Origin: Lamellibrachia columna
Taxonomy: Eukaryota; Annelida; Polychaeta; Sabellida; Siboglinidae
Assembly (NCBI GenBank): GCA_963662155.1
Contig: OY759268.1
Coordinates: 58,790,140 to 58,854,139, forward strand
Direction of reading: 5' to 3'
Length of the DNA: 64,000 bases
The notes under the pieces were generated by a model. It was not told where the DNA came from, searched no databases, and saw nothing but the letters and a program-made list of their open reading frames with translations. The translations under genes were made by a program, and so were the position numbers. Below, piece after piece: positions 15,441 through 31,200 of this stretch. Each line of letters begins with the position of its first letter. The first letter of the stretch is position 1.

Positions 15441-18400
15441 GAACAGTGCTAGAACAGTGGTAGAATAGTGGTAGAACAGTGATAGAACAGTGATAGAACA
15501 GTGGTAGAACAGTGATAGAACAGTCCTAGAACAGTGATAGAGCAGTGCTAGAACAGTGCCAGAATAGTGCTAGAACAGTGGTAGAACAGTGCTAGAACAG
15601 TGGTAGAACAGTGCTAGAACAGTGGTAGAATAGTGCTAGAACAGTGATAGAACAGTGCTAGAACAGTGCTAGAACAGTGATAGAACAGTGCTAGAACAGT
15701 GCTAGAACAGTGCTAGACAGTGGTATAACAGACCTAGAACATTGATAGAACAGTGCTAGAACAGTAATAGAACAGTGATAGAACAGTGCTAGAAAAGTGC
15801 TAGAACAGAGCTAGAACAGTAATAGAACAGTGACAGAACAGTGCAAGAAATATGCTAGAACAGTGCTATAACAGTGCTAGAACAGTGATAGAACAGTGCT
15901 AGAACAGTGACAGAACAGTGATAGAATGGTGCTAGAACATTGATAGAACAGTGGTAGAGCAGTGCTAGAAAAGTGATAGAACAGTGCTAGAAGAGAGATA
16001 TGACTGTGTTAGAACAGTGCTAGAACAGTGCTAGAAAAGTGCTAGAACAGTGCTAGAACAGTGAAAGAACAGTGATAGAACAGTGATAGAACAGTGCTAG
16101 AACAGTGATAGAACAGTGTTAGAACAGTGATAGAACAGTGTTAGAACAGTGACAGACCAGTGGTAGAATAGTGATAGAACAGTGACAGAACAGTGCTAGA
16201 GCAGTGCTAGAGCAGTGCTAGTACAGTGATAGAACAGTGCTAGAACAGTGCTAGAACAGTGGTAGAATAGTGATAGAACAGTGATAGAACAGTGGTAGAA
16301 CAGTGCTAGAACAGTGGCAGAACAGTGGTAGAACAGTGATAGAACAGTGCTAGAACAGTGCTAGAACAGTGCTACCACAGTGATAGAACAGTGCTAGAAT
16401 AGTGCTAGAGCAGGGATAGAACAGTGCTAGAATAGTGCTAGAACAATGCTAGAGCAGTGCTAGAACAGTGCTAGAACAGTGCTAGAACAGTGCTAGAACA
16501 GTGATAGAACAGTGCTAGAATAGTGGTAGAACAGTGATAGAACATTGCTAGAATAGTGATAGAACAGTGCTAGAACAGTGCTAGAAAAGTGCTAGAACAG
16601 TGATAGAACAGTGGTAGATAGAACAATGTTAGAACAGTGCTAGAACAGTGACAGAACAGTGCTAGAACAGTGGTAGAACAGTGGTAGAACAGTTATAGAA
16701 CGGAGCTAGAACAGTGCTAGAACAGTGGTAGAATAGTGGTAGAACAGTGAAAGAACAGTGGTAGAACAGTGATAGAACAGTGCTAGAACAGTGATAGAAC
16801 AGTGCTAGAACAGTGCCAGAATAGTGCTAGAGCAGTGGTAGAACAGTGCTAGAACAGTGGTAGAACAGTGCTAGAACAGTGGTAGAACAGTGCTAGAACA
16901 GTGATAGAACAGTGCTAGAACAGTGATAGAACAGTGATAGAACAGTGATAGAACAGTGTTAGAACAGTGACAGACCAGTGGTAGAACAGTGGTAGAACAG
17001 TGCTAGAACAGTGACAGAACAGTGATAGAACAGTGCTAGAACAGTGATAGAACAGTGGTAGAACAGTGATCGAACAGTGCTAGAACAGTACTAGAAGAGT
17101 GATAAGACAGTGCTAGAACAGTGCTAGAAAAGTGCTAAAACAGTGCTAGAACAGTGATAGAGCAGTGCTAGAAAAGTGCAACAACAGTGGTAGAACAGTG
17201 ATAGAACAGTGGTAGAACAGTGTTAGAACAGTGAAAGAACAGTGGTAGAACATTGATAGAAAAGTGGTAGAACAGTGATAGAACAGTGCTAGAACAGTGA
17301 TAGAACAGTGTTAGAACAGTGCTAGAAAAGTGCTAGAACAGTGATAGATAGAACAGTGATAGATAGAACAGTGCTAGAACAGTGGGAGAACAGTGGTAGA
17401 GCAGTGGTAGAACAGTTATAGAACGGAGCTAGAACAGTGCTAGAACATTGATAGAACAGTGGGAGAACAGTGATAGAACAGTGCTAGAACAGTGATAGAA
17501 CAGTGCTAGAACAGTGCCAGAACAGTGCTAGAACAGTGGTAGAACAATGCTAGAACAGTGATAGAAAAGTGCTAGAACAGTGATAGAACAGTGCTAGAAC
17601 AGTGATAGAACAGTGCTAGAACAGTAATAGAACAGTGACAGAACAGTGCTAGAAAAGTGCTAGAACAGTGCTATAACAGTGATAGAACAGTGCTAGAACA
17701 GTGATAGAACAGTGTTAGAACAGTTACAGACCAGTGGTAGAACAGTGGTAGAACAGTGCTAGAACAGTGACAGAACAGTGATAGAATGGTGCTAGAACAC
17801 TGCTAGAACAGTGATAGAACAGTGCTAGAACAGTGATAGAACAGTGCTAGATAAGGGCTAGAACAGTGGTAGAACAGTGGCAGAACAGTGCTAGAACACA
17901 GATAGAATATTGGTAGAACAGTGGTAGAACAGTGCTAGAACAGTGACAGACCAGTGGTAGAACAGTGGTAGAACAGTGCTAGAACAGTGCTAGAACAATG
18001 AGAGAACAGTGCTAGAACAGTGCTAGAACAGTGACAGGACAGTGCTAGAACAGTGATAGAACAGTGGTAGGAGAGTGATATGACTGTGTTAGAACAGTGC
18101 TAGAACAGTGCTAGAAAAGTGCTAGAACAGTGCTAGAACAGTGAAAGAACAGTGATAGAACAGTGATAGAACACTGCTAGAACAGTGATAGAACAGTGCT
18201 AGAACAGTGATAGAACAGTGCTAGATAAGGGCTAGAACAGTGGTAGAACAGTGGCAGAACAGTGCTAGAACACAGATAGAATATTGGTAGAACAGTGGTA
18301 GAACAGTGCTAGAACAGTGACAGACCAGTGGTAGAACAGTGGTAGAACAGTGCTAGAACAGTGCTAGAACAATGAGAGAACAGTGCTAGAACAGTGCTAG

Positions 18401-21400
18401 AACAGTGACAGGACAGTGCTAGAACAGTGATAGAACAGTGGTAGAACAGTGATAGAACAGTGATAGAACTGTGGTAGAATTGTGGTAGAACAGTGGTAGA
18501 AAAGTGGTAGAACAGTGGCAGAACAGTGCTAGAACAGTGACAGACCAGTGGTAGAACAGTGCTAGAACAGTGATAGAACAGTGCTAGAACAGTGCTAGAA
18601 CAGGGCTAGAGCAGTGCTAGAACAGTGCTAGAACAGTGCTAGAGCAGTGCTAGAACAGTGCTAGAACAGTGATAGAACAGTGCTAGAATAGTGCTAGAAC
18701 AGTGCTAGAATAGTGATAGAACAATGCTAGAACATTGCTAGAAAAGTGCTAGAACAGTGATAGAACAGTGCTAGAAGAGTGATATGACAGTGCTAGAACA
18801 GTGCTAGAAAAGTGCTAGAACAGTGCTAGAAAAGTGCTAGAACAGTGCTAGAACAGTGACAGAACAGTGATAGAACACTGCTAGAACAGTGATAGAACAG
18901 TGCTAGAACAGTGATAGAACAGTGCTAGAAAAGTTCTAGAACAGTGGTAGAACAGTGATAGAACAGTGATAGAACAGTGGTAGAACAGTGATAGAACAGG
19001 GGTAGAACGGTGGTAGAACAGTGTTAGAAGAGTGACAGACCAGTGGTAGAAAAGTGGTAGAACAGTGCTAGAACAGTGCTAGAACAATGAGAGAACAGTG
19101 CTAGAACAGTGCTAGAACAGTGACAGAACAGTGCTAGAACAGTGCTAGAACAGTTCTAGAACAGTGATAGAACAGTGATAGAACTGTGGTAGAACTGTGG
19201 TAGAACAGAGTTAGAACAGTGACAGAACAGTTGAAGAACTGTGGTAGAACAGTGCTAGAACAGTGACAGACCAGTGGTAGAACAGTGCTAGAAAATTGAT
19301 AGAACAGTGGTAGAACAGTGGGAGATCAGTGGTAGAACAGTGATAGAACAGTGCTAGAAAAGTGCTAGAACAGTGGTAGAACAGTGCTAGAACAGTGATA
19401 GAACAGTGCTAGAACAGTGCCAGAACAGTGCTAGAAAAGTGGTAGAACAGTGCTAGAACAGTGGTAGAATTGTGCTAGAACAGTGGTAGAACAGTGCTAG
19501 AACAGTGATAGAACAGTGCTAGAACAGTGATAGAACAGTGACAGACCAGTGGTAGAACAGTGCTAAAAGAGTGACAGAACAGTGATAGAACAGTGCTAGA
19601 ACAGTGATAGAACAGTGGTAGAACAGTGATCGAACAGTGCTAGAACAATGCTAGGAGAGTGATAAGACAGTGCTAGAACAGTGCTAGAAAAGTGCTAGAA
19701 CAGTGATAGAACAGTGCTAGAAAAGTGCTAGAACAGTGGTAGAACAGTGATAGAACAGTGGTAGAACAGTGCTAGAACAGTGAAAGAACAGTGGTAGAAC
19801 AGTGATAGAACAGTGATAGAACAGTGCTAGAACAGTGATAGAACAGTGCTAGAAAAGTGCTAGAACAGTGGTAGAACAGTGATAGAACAGTGGTAGAACA
19901 GTGCTAGATCAGTGAAAGAACAGTGTTAGAACAGTGATAGAACAGTGGTAGAACAGTTATAGAACAGTGCTAGAACAGTGATAGAACAGTGTTAGAACAG
20001 TGCTAGAAAAGTGCTAGAACAGTGATAGATAGAACAGTGCTAGAACAGTGCTAGAACAGTGGGAGAACAGTGCTAGAACAGTGGTAGAACAGTTATAGAA
20101 CGGAGCTAGAACAGTGCTAGAACACTGATAGAACAGTGGTAGAACAGTGGGAGAACAGTGATAGAACAGTGCTAGAACAGTGATAGAACAGGGCTAGAAC
20201 AGTGCCAGAACAGTGCTAGAACAGTGGTACAACAGTGGTAGAACAATGCTAGAACAGTGATAGAACAGTGCTAGAACAGTGCCAGAACAGTGATAGAACA
20301 GTGATAGAACAGTTCTAGAACAGTAATAGAACAGTGACAGAACAGTGCTAGAAATATGCTAGAACAGTGCTATAACAGTGCTAGAACAGTGATAGAACAG
20401 TGTTAGAACAGTTACAGACCAGTGGTAGAACAGTGTTAGAACAGTGACAGAATAGTGATAGAATGGTGCTAGAACATTGATAGAACAGTGGTAGAGCAGT
20501 GCTAGAACAGTGATAGAACAGTGCTAGAAGAGTGCTAGAAGAGTGATATGACTGTGTTAGAACAGTGCTAGAACAGTGCTAGAAAAGGGCTAGAACAGTG
20601 CTAGAACAGTGAAAGAACAGTGATAGAACAGTGATAGAACAGTGCTAGAACAGTAATAGAACAGTGCTAGAACAGTGATAGAACAGTGCTAGAAAAGTGC
20701 TAGAACAGTGGTAGAACAGTGATAGAACAGTGCTACAACAGTGCTAGAACAGTGATAGAACAGTGCTAGAAGAGTGATATGAGAGTGCTAGAACAGTGCT
20801 AGAAAAGTGTTAGAACAGTGCTAGAAAAGTGCTAGAACAGTGCTAGAACAGTGATAGAACACTGCTAGAACAGTGATAGAACAGTGCTAGAACAGTGATA
20901 GAACAGTGCTAGAAAAGTGCTAGAACAGTGGTAGAACATTGATAAAACAGTGGTAGAACAGTGATAGAACAGGGGTAGATCGGTGGTAGAACAGTGCTAG
21001 AAGAGTGACAGACCAGTGGTAGAAAAGTGGTAGAACAGTGCTAGAACAATGAGAGAACAGTGCTAGAATAGTGCTAGAACAGTGACAGAACATTGCTAGA
21101 ACAGTGCTAGAACAGTGATAGAACAGTGATAGAACTGTGGTAGAACTGTGGTAGAACAGTGCTAGAACAGTGACAGAACAGTTGTAGAACTGTGGTAGAA
21201 CAGTGCAAGAACAGTGACAGACCAGTGGTAGAACAGTGCTAGAACATTGATAGAACTGTGGTAGAACAGTGGGAGATCAGTGCTAGAACAGTGGTAGAAC
21301 AGTGATAGAACAGTGCTAGAACAGTGATAGAACAGTGCTATAACAGTGATAGAACAGTGGTATAATAGTGGGAGAACAGTGATAGAACAGTGGTAGAACA

Positions 21401-22259
21401 GTGGTAGAATAGTGATAGGACAGTGCTAGAACAGTGATAGAACAGTGCTAGAACAGTGCTACAACAGTGCTAGAACAGTGATATAACAGTGGTAGAACAG
21501 TGGTAGAACAGTGATAGAACAGTGGTAGAATAGTGATTGGACAGTGCTAGAACAGTGATAGAACAGTGCTAGAACAGTGATAGAACAGTGGTAGAACAGT
21601 GGTAGAACAGTTATAAAACGGAGCTAGAACAGTGCTAGAACAGTGCTAGAACAGTGATAGAACAGTGCTAGAATAGTGATAGAACTGTGCTAGAAAAGTG
21701 TTAGAACAGTGGTAGAACAGTGATAGAACAGTGGTAGAACAGTGCTAGAACAGTGAAAGAACAGTGGTAGAACAGTGCTAGAAAATTGATAGAACAGTGG
21801 TAGAACAGTGGGAGATCAGTGGTAGAACAGTGATAGAACAGAGCTAGAAAAGTGCTAGAACAGTGGTAGAACAGTGCTAGAACAGTGATAGAACAGTGCT
21901 AGAACAGTGCCAGAACAGTGCTAGAAAAGTGGTAGAACAGTGCTAGAACAGTGGTAGAATTGTGCTAGAACAGTGGTAGAACAGTGCTAGAACAGTGATA
22001 GAACAGTGCTAGAACAGTGATAGAACAGTGACAGACCAGTGGTAGAACAGTGCTAAAAGAGTGACAGAACAGTGATAGAACAGTGCTAGAACAGTGATAG
22101 AACAGTGGTAGAACAGTGATCGAACAGTGCTAGAACAATGCTAGGAGAGTGATAAGACAGTGCTAGAACAGTGCTAGAAAAGTGCTAGAACAGTGATAGA
22201 ACAGTGCTAGAAAAGTGCTAGAACAGTGGTAGAACAGTGATAGAACAGTGGTAGAACAG

Positions 22260-25200
22260 TGCTAGAACAGTGGTAGAGCAGTGATCGAACAGTGCTAGAA
22301 GAGTGATAAGACTGTGCTAGAACAGTGCTAGAAAAGTGCTAGAACAGTGCTAGAACAGTGATAGAACAGTGCTAGAAAAGTGATAGAACAGTGCTAGAAA
22401 AGCGATAGAACAGTGGTAGAACAGTGATAGAACAGTGATAGAACAGTGGTAGAACAGTGTTAGAAAAGTGCTAGAACAGTGATAGAACAGTGATAGATAG
22501 AACAGTGATAGAACAGTGTTAGAACAGTGACATAACAGTGCTAGAACAGTGGGAGAACAGTGCTAGAACAGTGGTAGAACAGTTATAGAACGGAGCTAGA
22601 ACAGTGCTAGAACATTGATAGAACAGTGGTAGAACAGTGGGAGAACAGTGATAGAACAGAGATAGAACAGTGGTAGAACAGTGGTAGAACAGTGATAGAA
22701 CAGTGCTAGAACAGTGCTAGAACAGTGATAGAACAGTGCTAGAACAGTGACAGAACAGTGGTACAACAGAGGTAGAACAATGCTAGAAAAGTGATAGAAC
22801 AGTGCTAGAACAGTGCTAGAACAGTAATAGAACAGTGACAGAACATTGCTAGAAAAGTACTAGAACAGTGCTATAACAGTCATAGAACAGTGCTAGAACA
22901 GTGATAGAGCAGTGTTAGAACAGTTACAGACCAGTGGTAGAACAGTAGTAGAACAGTGCTAGAACAGTGACAGAACAGTGATAGAATGGTGCTAGAACAT
23001 TGATAGAACAGTGGTAGAGCAGTGCTAGAACAGTGATAGAACAGTGCTAGAGGAGTGATATGACTGTGTTAGAACAGTGGTAGAACAGTGCTAGAAAAGT
23101 GCTAGAACAATGAGAGAACAGTGCTAGAAAAATGGTAGAACAGTGATAGAACAGTGATAGAATTGTGGTAGAACAGTGGTAGAACAGTGACAGAACAGTG
23201 GTAGAATAGTGGTAGAACAGTTGTTGAACAGTGCTAGAACAGTGACAGACCAGTGGTAGAACAGTGCTAGAACAGTGATAGAACAGTGCTAGAACAGTGC
23301 TAGAGCAGTGCTAGAACAGTGCTAGAACAATGATAGAACAGTGCTAGAATAGTGCTAGAACAGAGATAGAACAGTGCTAGAATAGTGATAGAACAGTGCT
23401 AGAAAAGTGCTAGAACAGTGATAGAACAGTGCTAGAAGAGTTATATGACTGTGTTAGAACAGTGGTAGAACAGTGCTAGAAAAGTGCTAGAACAATGAGA
23501 GAACAGTGCTAGAACAGTGCTAGAAAAGTGGTAGAACAGTGATAGAACTGTGGTAGAACAGTGCTAGAACAGTGACAGAACAGTGGTAGAATAATGGTAG
23601 AACAGTTGTAGAACAGTGCTAGAACAGTGACAGACCAGTAGTAGAACAGTGCTAGAACAGTGATAGAACAGTGCTAGAGCAGTGCTAGAACAGTGCTAGA
23701 ACAGAGATAGAACAGTGCTAGAAGTGCTAGAACAGAGATAGAACAGTGCTAGAATAGTGATAGAACAGTGCTAGAACATTGCTAGAAAAGTGCTAGAACA
23801 GTGATAGAACAGTACTAGAAGAGTGATATGAGAGTGCTAGAACAGTGCTAGAAAAGTGTTAGAACAGTGCTAGAAAAGTGCTAGAACAGTGATAGAACAC
23901 TGCTAGAACAGTGCTAGAACAGTGATAGAACAGTGCTAGAACAGTGGTAGAACATTGATAGAACAGTGGTAGAACTGTGGGAGATCAGTGCTAGAACAGT
24001 GGTAGAACAGTGATAGAACAGTGCTAGAACAGTGATAGAACAGTGCTATAACAGTGATAGAACAGTGGTATAATAGTGGGAGAACAGTGATAGACAATGG
24101 TAGAATAGTGATAGGACAGTGCTAGAACAGTGATAGAACAGTGCTAGAAGAGTGACAGACCAGTGGTAGAAAAGTGGTAGAACAGTGCTAGAACAATGAG
24201 ATAACAGTGCTAGAACAGTGCTAGAACAGTGCTAGAACAGTGCTAGAACAGTGGTAGAACTGTGGTAGAACAGTGCTAGAACAATGACAGAACAGTTGTA
24301 GAACTGTTGTAGAACAGTGCTAGAACAGTGACAGACCAGTGGTAGAACAGTGCTAGAACATTGATAGAACAGTGGTATAATAGTGGGAGAACAGTGATAG
24401 ACAATGGTAGAATAGTGATAGGACAGTGCTAGAACAGTGATAGAACAGTGCTAGAACAGTGCTACAACAGTGCTAGAACAGTGATATAACAGTGGTAGAA
24501 CAGTGGTAGAACAGTGATAGAACAGTGGTAGAATAGTGATAGGACAGTGCTAGAACAGTGATAGAACAGTGCTACAACAGTGCTAGAACAGTGATAGAAC
24601 AGTGGTAGAACAGTGGTAGAACAGTTATAAAATGGAGCTAGAACAGTGGTAGAACAGTGGTAGAACAGTGATATAACAGTGATAGAACAGTGGTAGAACA
24701 GTGATAGAACAGTGCTAGAACAGTGCTAGAACAGTGATATAACAGTGCTAGAACAGTGCTAGAACAGTGGTAGAACTGTGCTAGAACAGTGGTAGAACAG
24801 TGGTAGAACAGTGATAGAACAGTGTTAGAACAGTGACAGACCAGTGGTAGAACAGTGCTAGAACAGTGACAGAACAGTGATAGAACAGTGCTAGAACAGT
24901 GATAGAACAGTGGTAGAACAGTGATCGAACAGTGCTAGAAGAGTGATAAGACTGTGCTAGAACAGTGCTAGAAAAGTGCTAGAACAGTGCTAGAACAGTG
25001 ATAGAACAGTGCTAGAAAAGTGATAGAACAGTGCTAGAAAAGCGATAGAACAGTGGTAGAACAGTGATAGAACAGTGGTAGAGCAGTGATCGAACAGTGC
25101 TAGAAGAGTGATAAGACTGTGCTAGAACAGTGCTAGAAAAGTGCTAGAACAGTGCTAGAACAGTGATAGAACAGTGCTAGAAAAGTGATAGAACAGTGCT

Positions 25201-28200
25201 AGAAAAGTGATAGAACAGTGGTAGAACAGTGATAGAACAGTGATAGAACAGTGGTAGAACAGTGTTAGAAAAGTGCTAGAACAGTGATAGAACAGTGATA
25301 GATAGAACAGTGATAGAACAGTGTTAGAACAGTGACATAACAGTGCTAGAACAGTGGGAGAACAGTGCTAGAACAGTGGTAGAACAGTTATAGAACGGAG
25401 CTAGAACAGTGCTAGAACATTGATAGAACAGTGGTAGAACAGTGGGAGAACAGTGATAGAACAGAGATAGAACAGTGGTAGAACAGTGGTAGAACAGTGA
25501 TAGAACAGTGCTAGAACAGTGCTAGAACAGTGATAGAACAGTGCTAGAACAGTGACAGAACAGTGGTACAACAGAGGTAGAACAATGCTAGAACAGTGAT
25601 AGAACAGTGCTAGAACAGTGCTAGAACAGTGACAGAACATTGCTAGAAAAGTACTAGAACAGTGCTATAACAGTCATAGAACAGTGCTAGAACAGTGATA
25701 GAGCAGTGATAGAACAGTTACAGACCAGTGGTAGAACAGTAGTAGAACAGTGCTAGAACAGTGACAGAACAGTGATAGAATGGTGCTAGAACATTGATAG
25801 AACAGTGGTAGAGCAGTGCTAGAACAGTGATAGAACAGTGCTAGAGGAGTGATATGACTGTGTTAGAACAGTGGTAGAACAGTGCTAGAAAAGTGCTAGA
25901 ACAATGAGAGAACAGTGCTAGAAAAATGGTAGAACAGTGATAGAACAGTGATAGAATTGTGGTAGAACAGTGGTAGAACAGTGACAGAACAGTGGTAGAA
26001 TAGTGGTAGAACAGTTGTTGAACAGTGCTAGAACAGTGACAGACCAGTGGTAGAACAGTGCTAGAACAGTGATAGAACAGTGCTAGAACAGTGCTAGAGC
26101 AGTGCTAGAACAGTGCTAGAACAATGATAGAACAGTGCTAGAATAGTGCTAGAACAGAGATAGAACAGTGCTAGAATAGTGATAGAACAGTGCTAGAAAA
26201 GTGCTAGAACAGTGATAGAACAGTGCTAGAAGAGTTATATGACTGTGTTAGAACAGTGGTAGAACAGTGCTAGAAAAGTGCTAGAACAATGAGAGAACAG
26301 TGCTAGAACAGTGCTAGAAAAGTGGTAGAACAGTGATAGAACTGTGGTAGAACAGTGGTAGAACAGTGACAGAACAGTGGTAGAATAATGGTAGAACAGT
26401 TGTAGAACAGTGCTAGAACAGTGACAGACCAGTAGTAGAACAGTGCTAGAACAGTGATAGAACAGTGCTAGAGCAGTGCTAGAACAGTGCTAGAACAGAG
26501 ATAGAACAGTGCTAGAAGTGCTAGAACAGAGATAGAACAGTGCTAGAATAGTGATAGAACAGTGCTAGAACATTGCTAGAAAAGTGCTAGAACAGTGATA
26601 GAACAGTACTAGAAGAGTGATATGAGAGTGCTAGAACAGTGCTAGAAAAGTGTTAGAACAGTGCTAGAAAAGTGCTAGAACAGTGATAGAACACTGCTAG
26701 AACAGTGCTAGAACAGTGATAGAACAGTGCTAGAACAGTGGTAGAACATTGATAGAACAGTGGTAGAACTGTGGGAGATCAGTGCTAGAACAGTGGTAGA
26801 ACAGTGATAGAACAGTGCTAGAACAGTGATAGAACAGTGCTATAACAGTGATAGAACAGTGGTATAATAGTGGGAGAACAGTGATAGACAATGGTAGAAT
26901 AGTGATAGGACAGTGCTAGAACAGTGATAGAACAGTGCTAGAAGAGTGACAGACCAGTGGTAGAAAAGTGGTAGAACAGTGCTAGAACAATGAGATAACA
27001 GTGCTAGAACAGTGCTAGAACAGTGCTAGAACAGTGGTAGAACTGTGGTAGAACAGTGCTAGAACAGTGACAGAACAGTTGTAGAACTGTTGTAGAACAG
27101 TGCTAGAACAGTGACAGACCAGTGGTAGAACAGTGCTAGAACATTGATAGAACAGTGGTATAATAGTGGGAGAACAGTGATAGACAATGGTAGAATAGTG
27201 ATAGGACAGTGCTAGAACAGTGATAGAACAGTGCTAGAACAGTGCTACAACAGTGCTAGAACAGTGATATAACAGTGGTAGAACAGTGGTAGAACAGTGA
27301 TAGAACAGTGGTAGAATAGTGATAGGACAGTGCTAGAACAGTGATAGAACAGTGCTACAACAGTGCTAGAACAGTGATAGAACAGTGGTAGAACAGTGGT
27401 AGAACAGTTATAAAATGGAGCTAGAACAGTGGTAGAACAGTGGTAGAACAGTGATATAACAGTGATAGAACAGTGGTAGAACAGTGATAGAACAGTGCTA
27501 GAACAGTGCTAGGACAGTGATATAACAGTGCTAGAACAGTGCTAGAACAGTGGTAGAACTGTGCTAGAACAGTGGTAGAACCGTGGTAGAACAGTGATAG
27601 AACAGTGTTAGAACAGTGACAGACCAGTGGTAGAACAGTGCTAGAACAGTGACAGAACAGTGATAGAACAGTGCTAGAACAGTGATAGAACAGTGGTAGA
27701 ACAGTGATCGAACAGTGCTAGAAGAGTGATAAGACTGTGCTAGAACAGTGCTAGAAAAGTGCTAGAACAGTGCTAGAACAGTGATAGAACAGTGCTAGAA
27801 AAGTGATAGAACAGTGCTAGAAAAGCGATAGAACAGTGGTAGAACAGTGATAGAACAGTGATAGAACAGTGGTAGAACAGTGTTAGAAAAGTGCTAGAAC
27901 AGTGATAGAACAGTGTTAGAACAGTGACAAACCAGTGGTAGAACAGTGCTAGAACAGTGACAGAACAGTGATAGAACAGTGCTAGAACAGTGATAGAACA
28001 GTGGTAGAGCAGTGATCGAACAGTGCTAGAAGAGTGATAAGACTGTGCTAGAACAGTGCTAGAAAAGTGCTAGAACAGTGATAGAACAGTGCTAGAAAAG
28101 TGATAGAACAGTGCTAGAAAAGCGATAGAACAGTGGTAGAACAGTGATAGAACAGTGATAGAACAGTGGTAGAACAGTGTTAGAAAAGTGCTAGAACAGT

Positions 28201-31200
28201 GATAGAACAGTGATAGATAGAACAGTGATAGAACAGTGTTAGAACAGTGACATAACAGTGCTAGAACAGTGGGAGAACAGTGCTAGAACAGTGGTAGAAC
28301 AGTTATAGAACGGAGCTAGAACAGTGCTAGAACATTGATAGAACAGTGGTAGAACAGTGGGAGAACAGTGATAGAACAGAGATAGAACAGTGGTAGAACA
28401 GTGGTAGAACAGTGATAGAACAGTGCTAGAACAGTGCTAGAACAGTGATAGAACAGTGCTAGAACAGTGACAGAACAGTGGTACAACAGAGGTAGAACAA
28501 TGCTAGAACAGTGATAGAACAGTGCTAGAACAGTGCTAGAACAGTAATAGAACAGTGACAGAACATTGCTAGAAAAGTACTAGAACAGTGCTATAACAGT
28601 CATAGAACAGTGCTAGAACAGTGATAGAGCAGTGTTAGAACAGTTACAGACCAGTGGTAGAACAGTAGTAGAACAGTGCTAGAACAGTGACAGAACAGTG
28701 ATAGAATGGTGCTAGAACATTGATAGAACAGTGGTAGAGCAGTGCTAGAACAGTGGTAGAACAGTGCTAGAGGAGTGATATGACTGTGTTAGAACAGTGG
28801 TAGAACAGTGCTAGAAAAGTGCTAGAACAATGAGAGAACAGTGCTAGAAAAATGGTAGAACAGTGATAGAACAGTGATAGAATTGTGGTAGAACAGTGGT
28901 AGAACAGTGACAGAACAGTGGTAGAATAGTGGTAGAACAGTTGTTGAACAGTGCTAGAACAGTGACAGACCAGTGGTAGAACAGTGCTAGAACAGTAATA
29001 GAACAGTGCTAGAACAGTGCTAGAGCAGTGCTAGAACAGTGCTAGAACAATGATAGAACAGTGCTAGAATAGTGCTAGAACAGAGATAGAACAGTGCTAG
29101 AATAGTGATAGAACAGTGCTAGAAAAGTGCTAGAACAGTGATAGAACAGTGCTAGAAGAGTGATATGAGAGTGGTAGAACAGTGCTAGAAAAGTGTTAGA
29201 ACAGTGCTAGAAAAGTGCTAGAACAGTGATAGAACACTGCTAGAACAGTGATAGAACACTGCTAGAACAGTGATAGAACAGTGCTAGAACAGTGCTAGAA
29301 AAGTGCTAGAACAGTGCCAGAACAGTGCTAGAACAGTGGTACAACAGTGGTAGAACAATGCTAGAACAGTGCTAGAACAGTGATAGAACAGTGATAGAAC
29401 AGTGGTAGAATAGTGATAGGACAGTGCTAGAACAGTGATAGAACAGTGCTACAACAGTGCTAGAACAGTGATAGAACAGTGGTAGAACAGTGGTAGAACA
29501 GTTATAAAATGGAGCTAGAACAGTGGTAGAACAGTGGTAGAACAGTGATATAACAGTGATAGAACAGTGGTAGAACAGTGATAGAACAGTGCTAGAACAG
29601 TGCTAGAACAGTGATATAACAGTGCTAGAACAGTGCTAGAACAGTGGTAGAACTGTGCTAGAACAGTGGTAGAACAGTGGTAGAACAGTGATAGAACAGT
29701 GTTAGAACAGTGACAGACCAGTGGTAGAACAGTGCTAGAACAGTGACAGAACAGTGATAGAACAGTGCTAGAACAGTGATAGAACAGTGGTAGAACAGTG
29801 ATCGAACAGTGCTAGAAGAGTGATAAGACTGTGCTAGAACAGTGCTAGAAAAGTGCTAGAACAGTGCTAGAACAGTGATAGAACAGTGCTAGAAAAGTGA
29901 TAGAACAGTGCTAGAAAAGCGATAGAACAGTGGTAGAACAGTGATAGAACAGTGATAGAACAGTGGTAGAACAGTGTTAGAAAAGTGCTAGAACAGTGAT
30001 AGAACAGTGTTAGAACAGTGACAGACCAGTGGTAGAACAGTGCTAGAACAGTGACAGAACAGTGATAGAACAGTGCTAGAACAGTGATAGAACAGTGGTA
30101 GAGCAGTGATCGAACAGTGCTAGAAGAGTGATAAGACTGTGCTAGAACAGTGCTAGAAAAGTGCTAGAACAGTGCTAGAACAGTGATAGAACAGTGCTAG
30201 AAAAGTGATAGAACAGTGCTAGAAAAGCGAAAGAACAGTGGTAGAACAGTGATAGAACAGTGGTAGAACAGTGTTAGAAAAGTGCTAGAACAGTGATAGA
30301 ACAGTGATATATAGAACAGTGATAGAACAGTGTTAGAACAGTGACATAACAGTGCTAGAACAGTGGGAGAACAGTGCTAGAACAGTGCTAGAACAGTTAT
30401 AGAACGGAGCTAGAACAGTGCTAGAACATTGATAGAACAGTGGTAGAACAGTGGGAGAACAGTGATAGAACAGAGATAGAACAGTGGTAGAACAGTGGTA
30501 GAACAGTGATAGAACAGTGCTAGAACAGTGCTAGAACAGTGATAGAACAGTGCTAGAACAGTGACAGAACAGTGGTACAACAGAGGTAGAACAATGCTAG
30601 AACAGTGATAGAACAGTGCTAGAACAGTGCTAGAACAGTAATAGAACAGTGACAGAACATTGCTAGAAAAGTACTAGAACAGTGCTATAACAGTCATAGA
30701 ACAGTGCTAGAACAGTGATAGAGCAGTGTTAGAACAGTTACAGACCAGTGGTAGAACAGTAGTAGAACAGTGCTAGAACAGTGACAGAACAGTGATAGAA
30801 TGGTGCTAGAACATTGATAGAACAGTGGTAGAGCAGTGCTAGAACAGTGATAGAACAGTGCTAGAGGAGTGATATGACTGTGTTAGAACAGTGGTAGAAC
30901 AGTGCTAGAAAAGTGCTAGAACAATGAGAGAACAGTGCTAGAAAAATGGTAGAACAGTGATAGAACAGTGATAGAATTGTGGTAGAACAGTGGTAGAACA
31001 GTGACAGAACAGTGGTAGAATAGTGGTAGAACAGTTGTTGAACAGTGCTAGAACAGTGACAGACCAGTGGTAGAACAGTGCTAGAACAGTGATAGAACAG
31101 TGCTAGAACAGTGCTAGAGCAGTGCTAGAACAGTGCTAGAACAATGATAGAACAGTGCTAGAATAGTGCTAGAACAGAGATAGAACAGTGCTAGAATAGT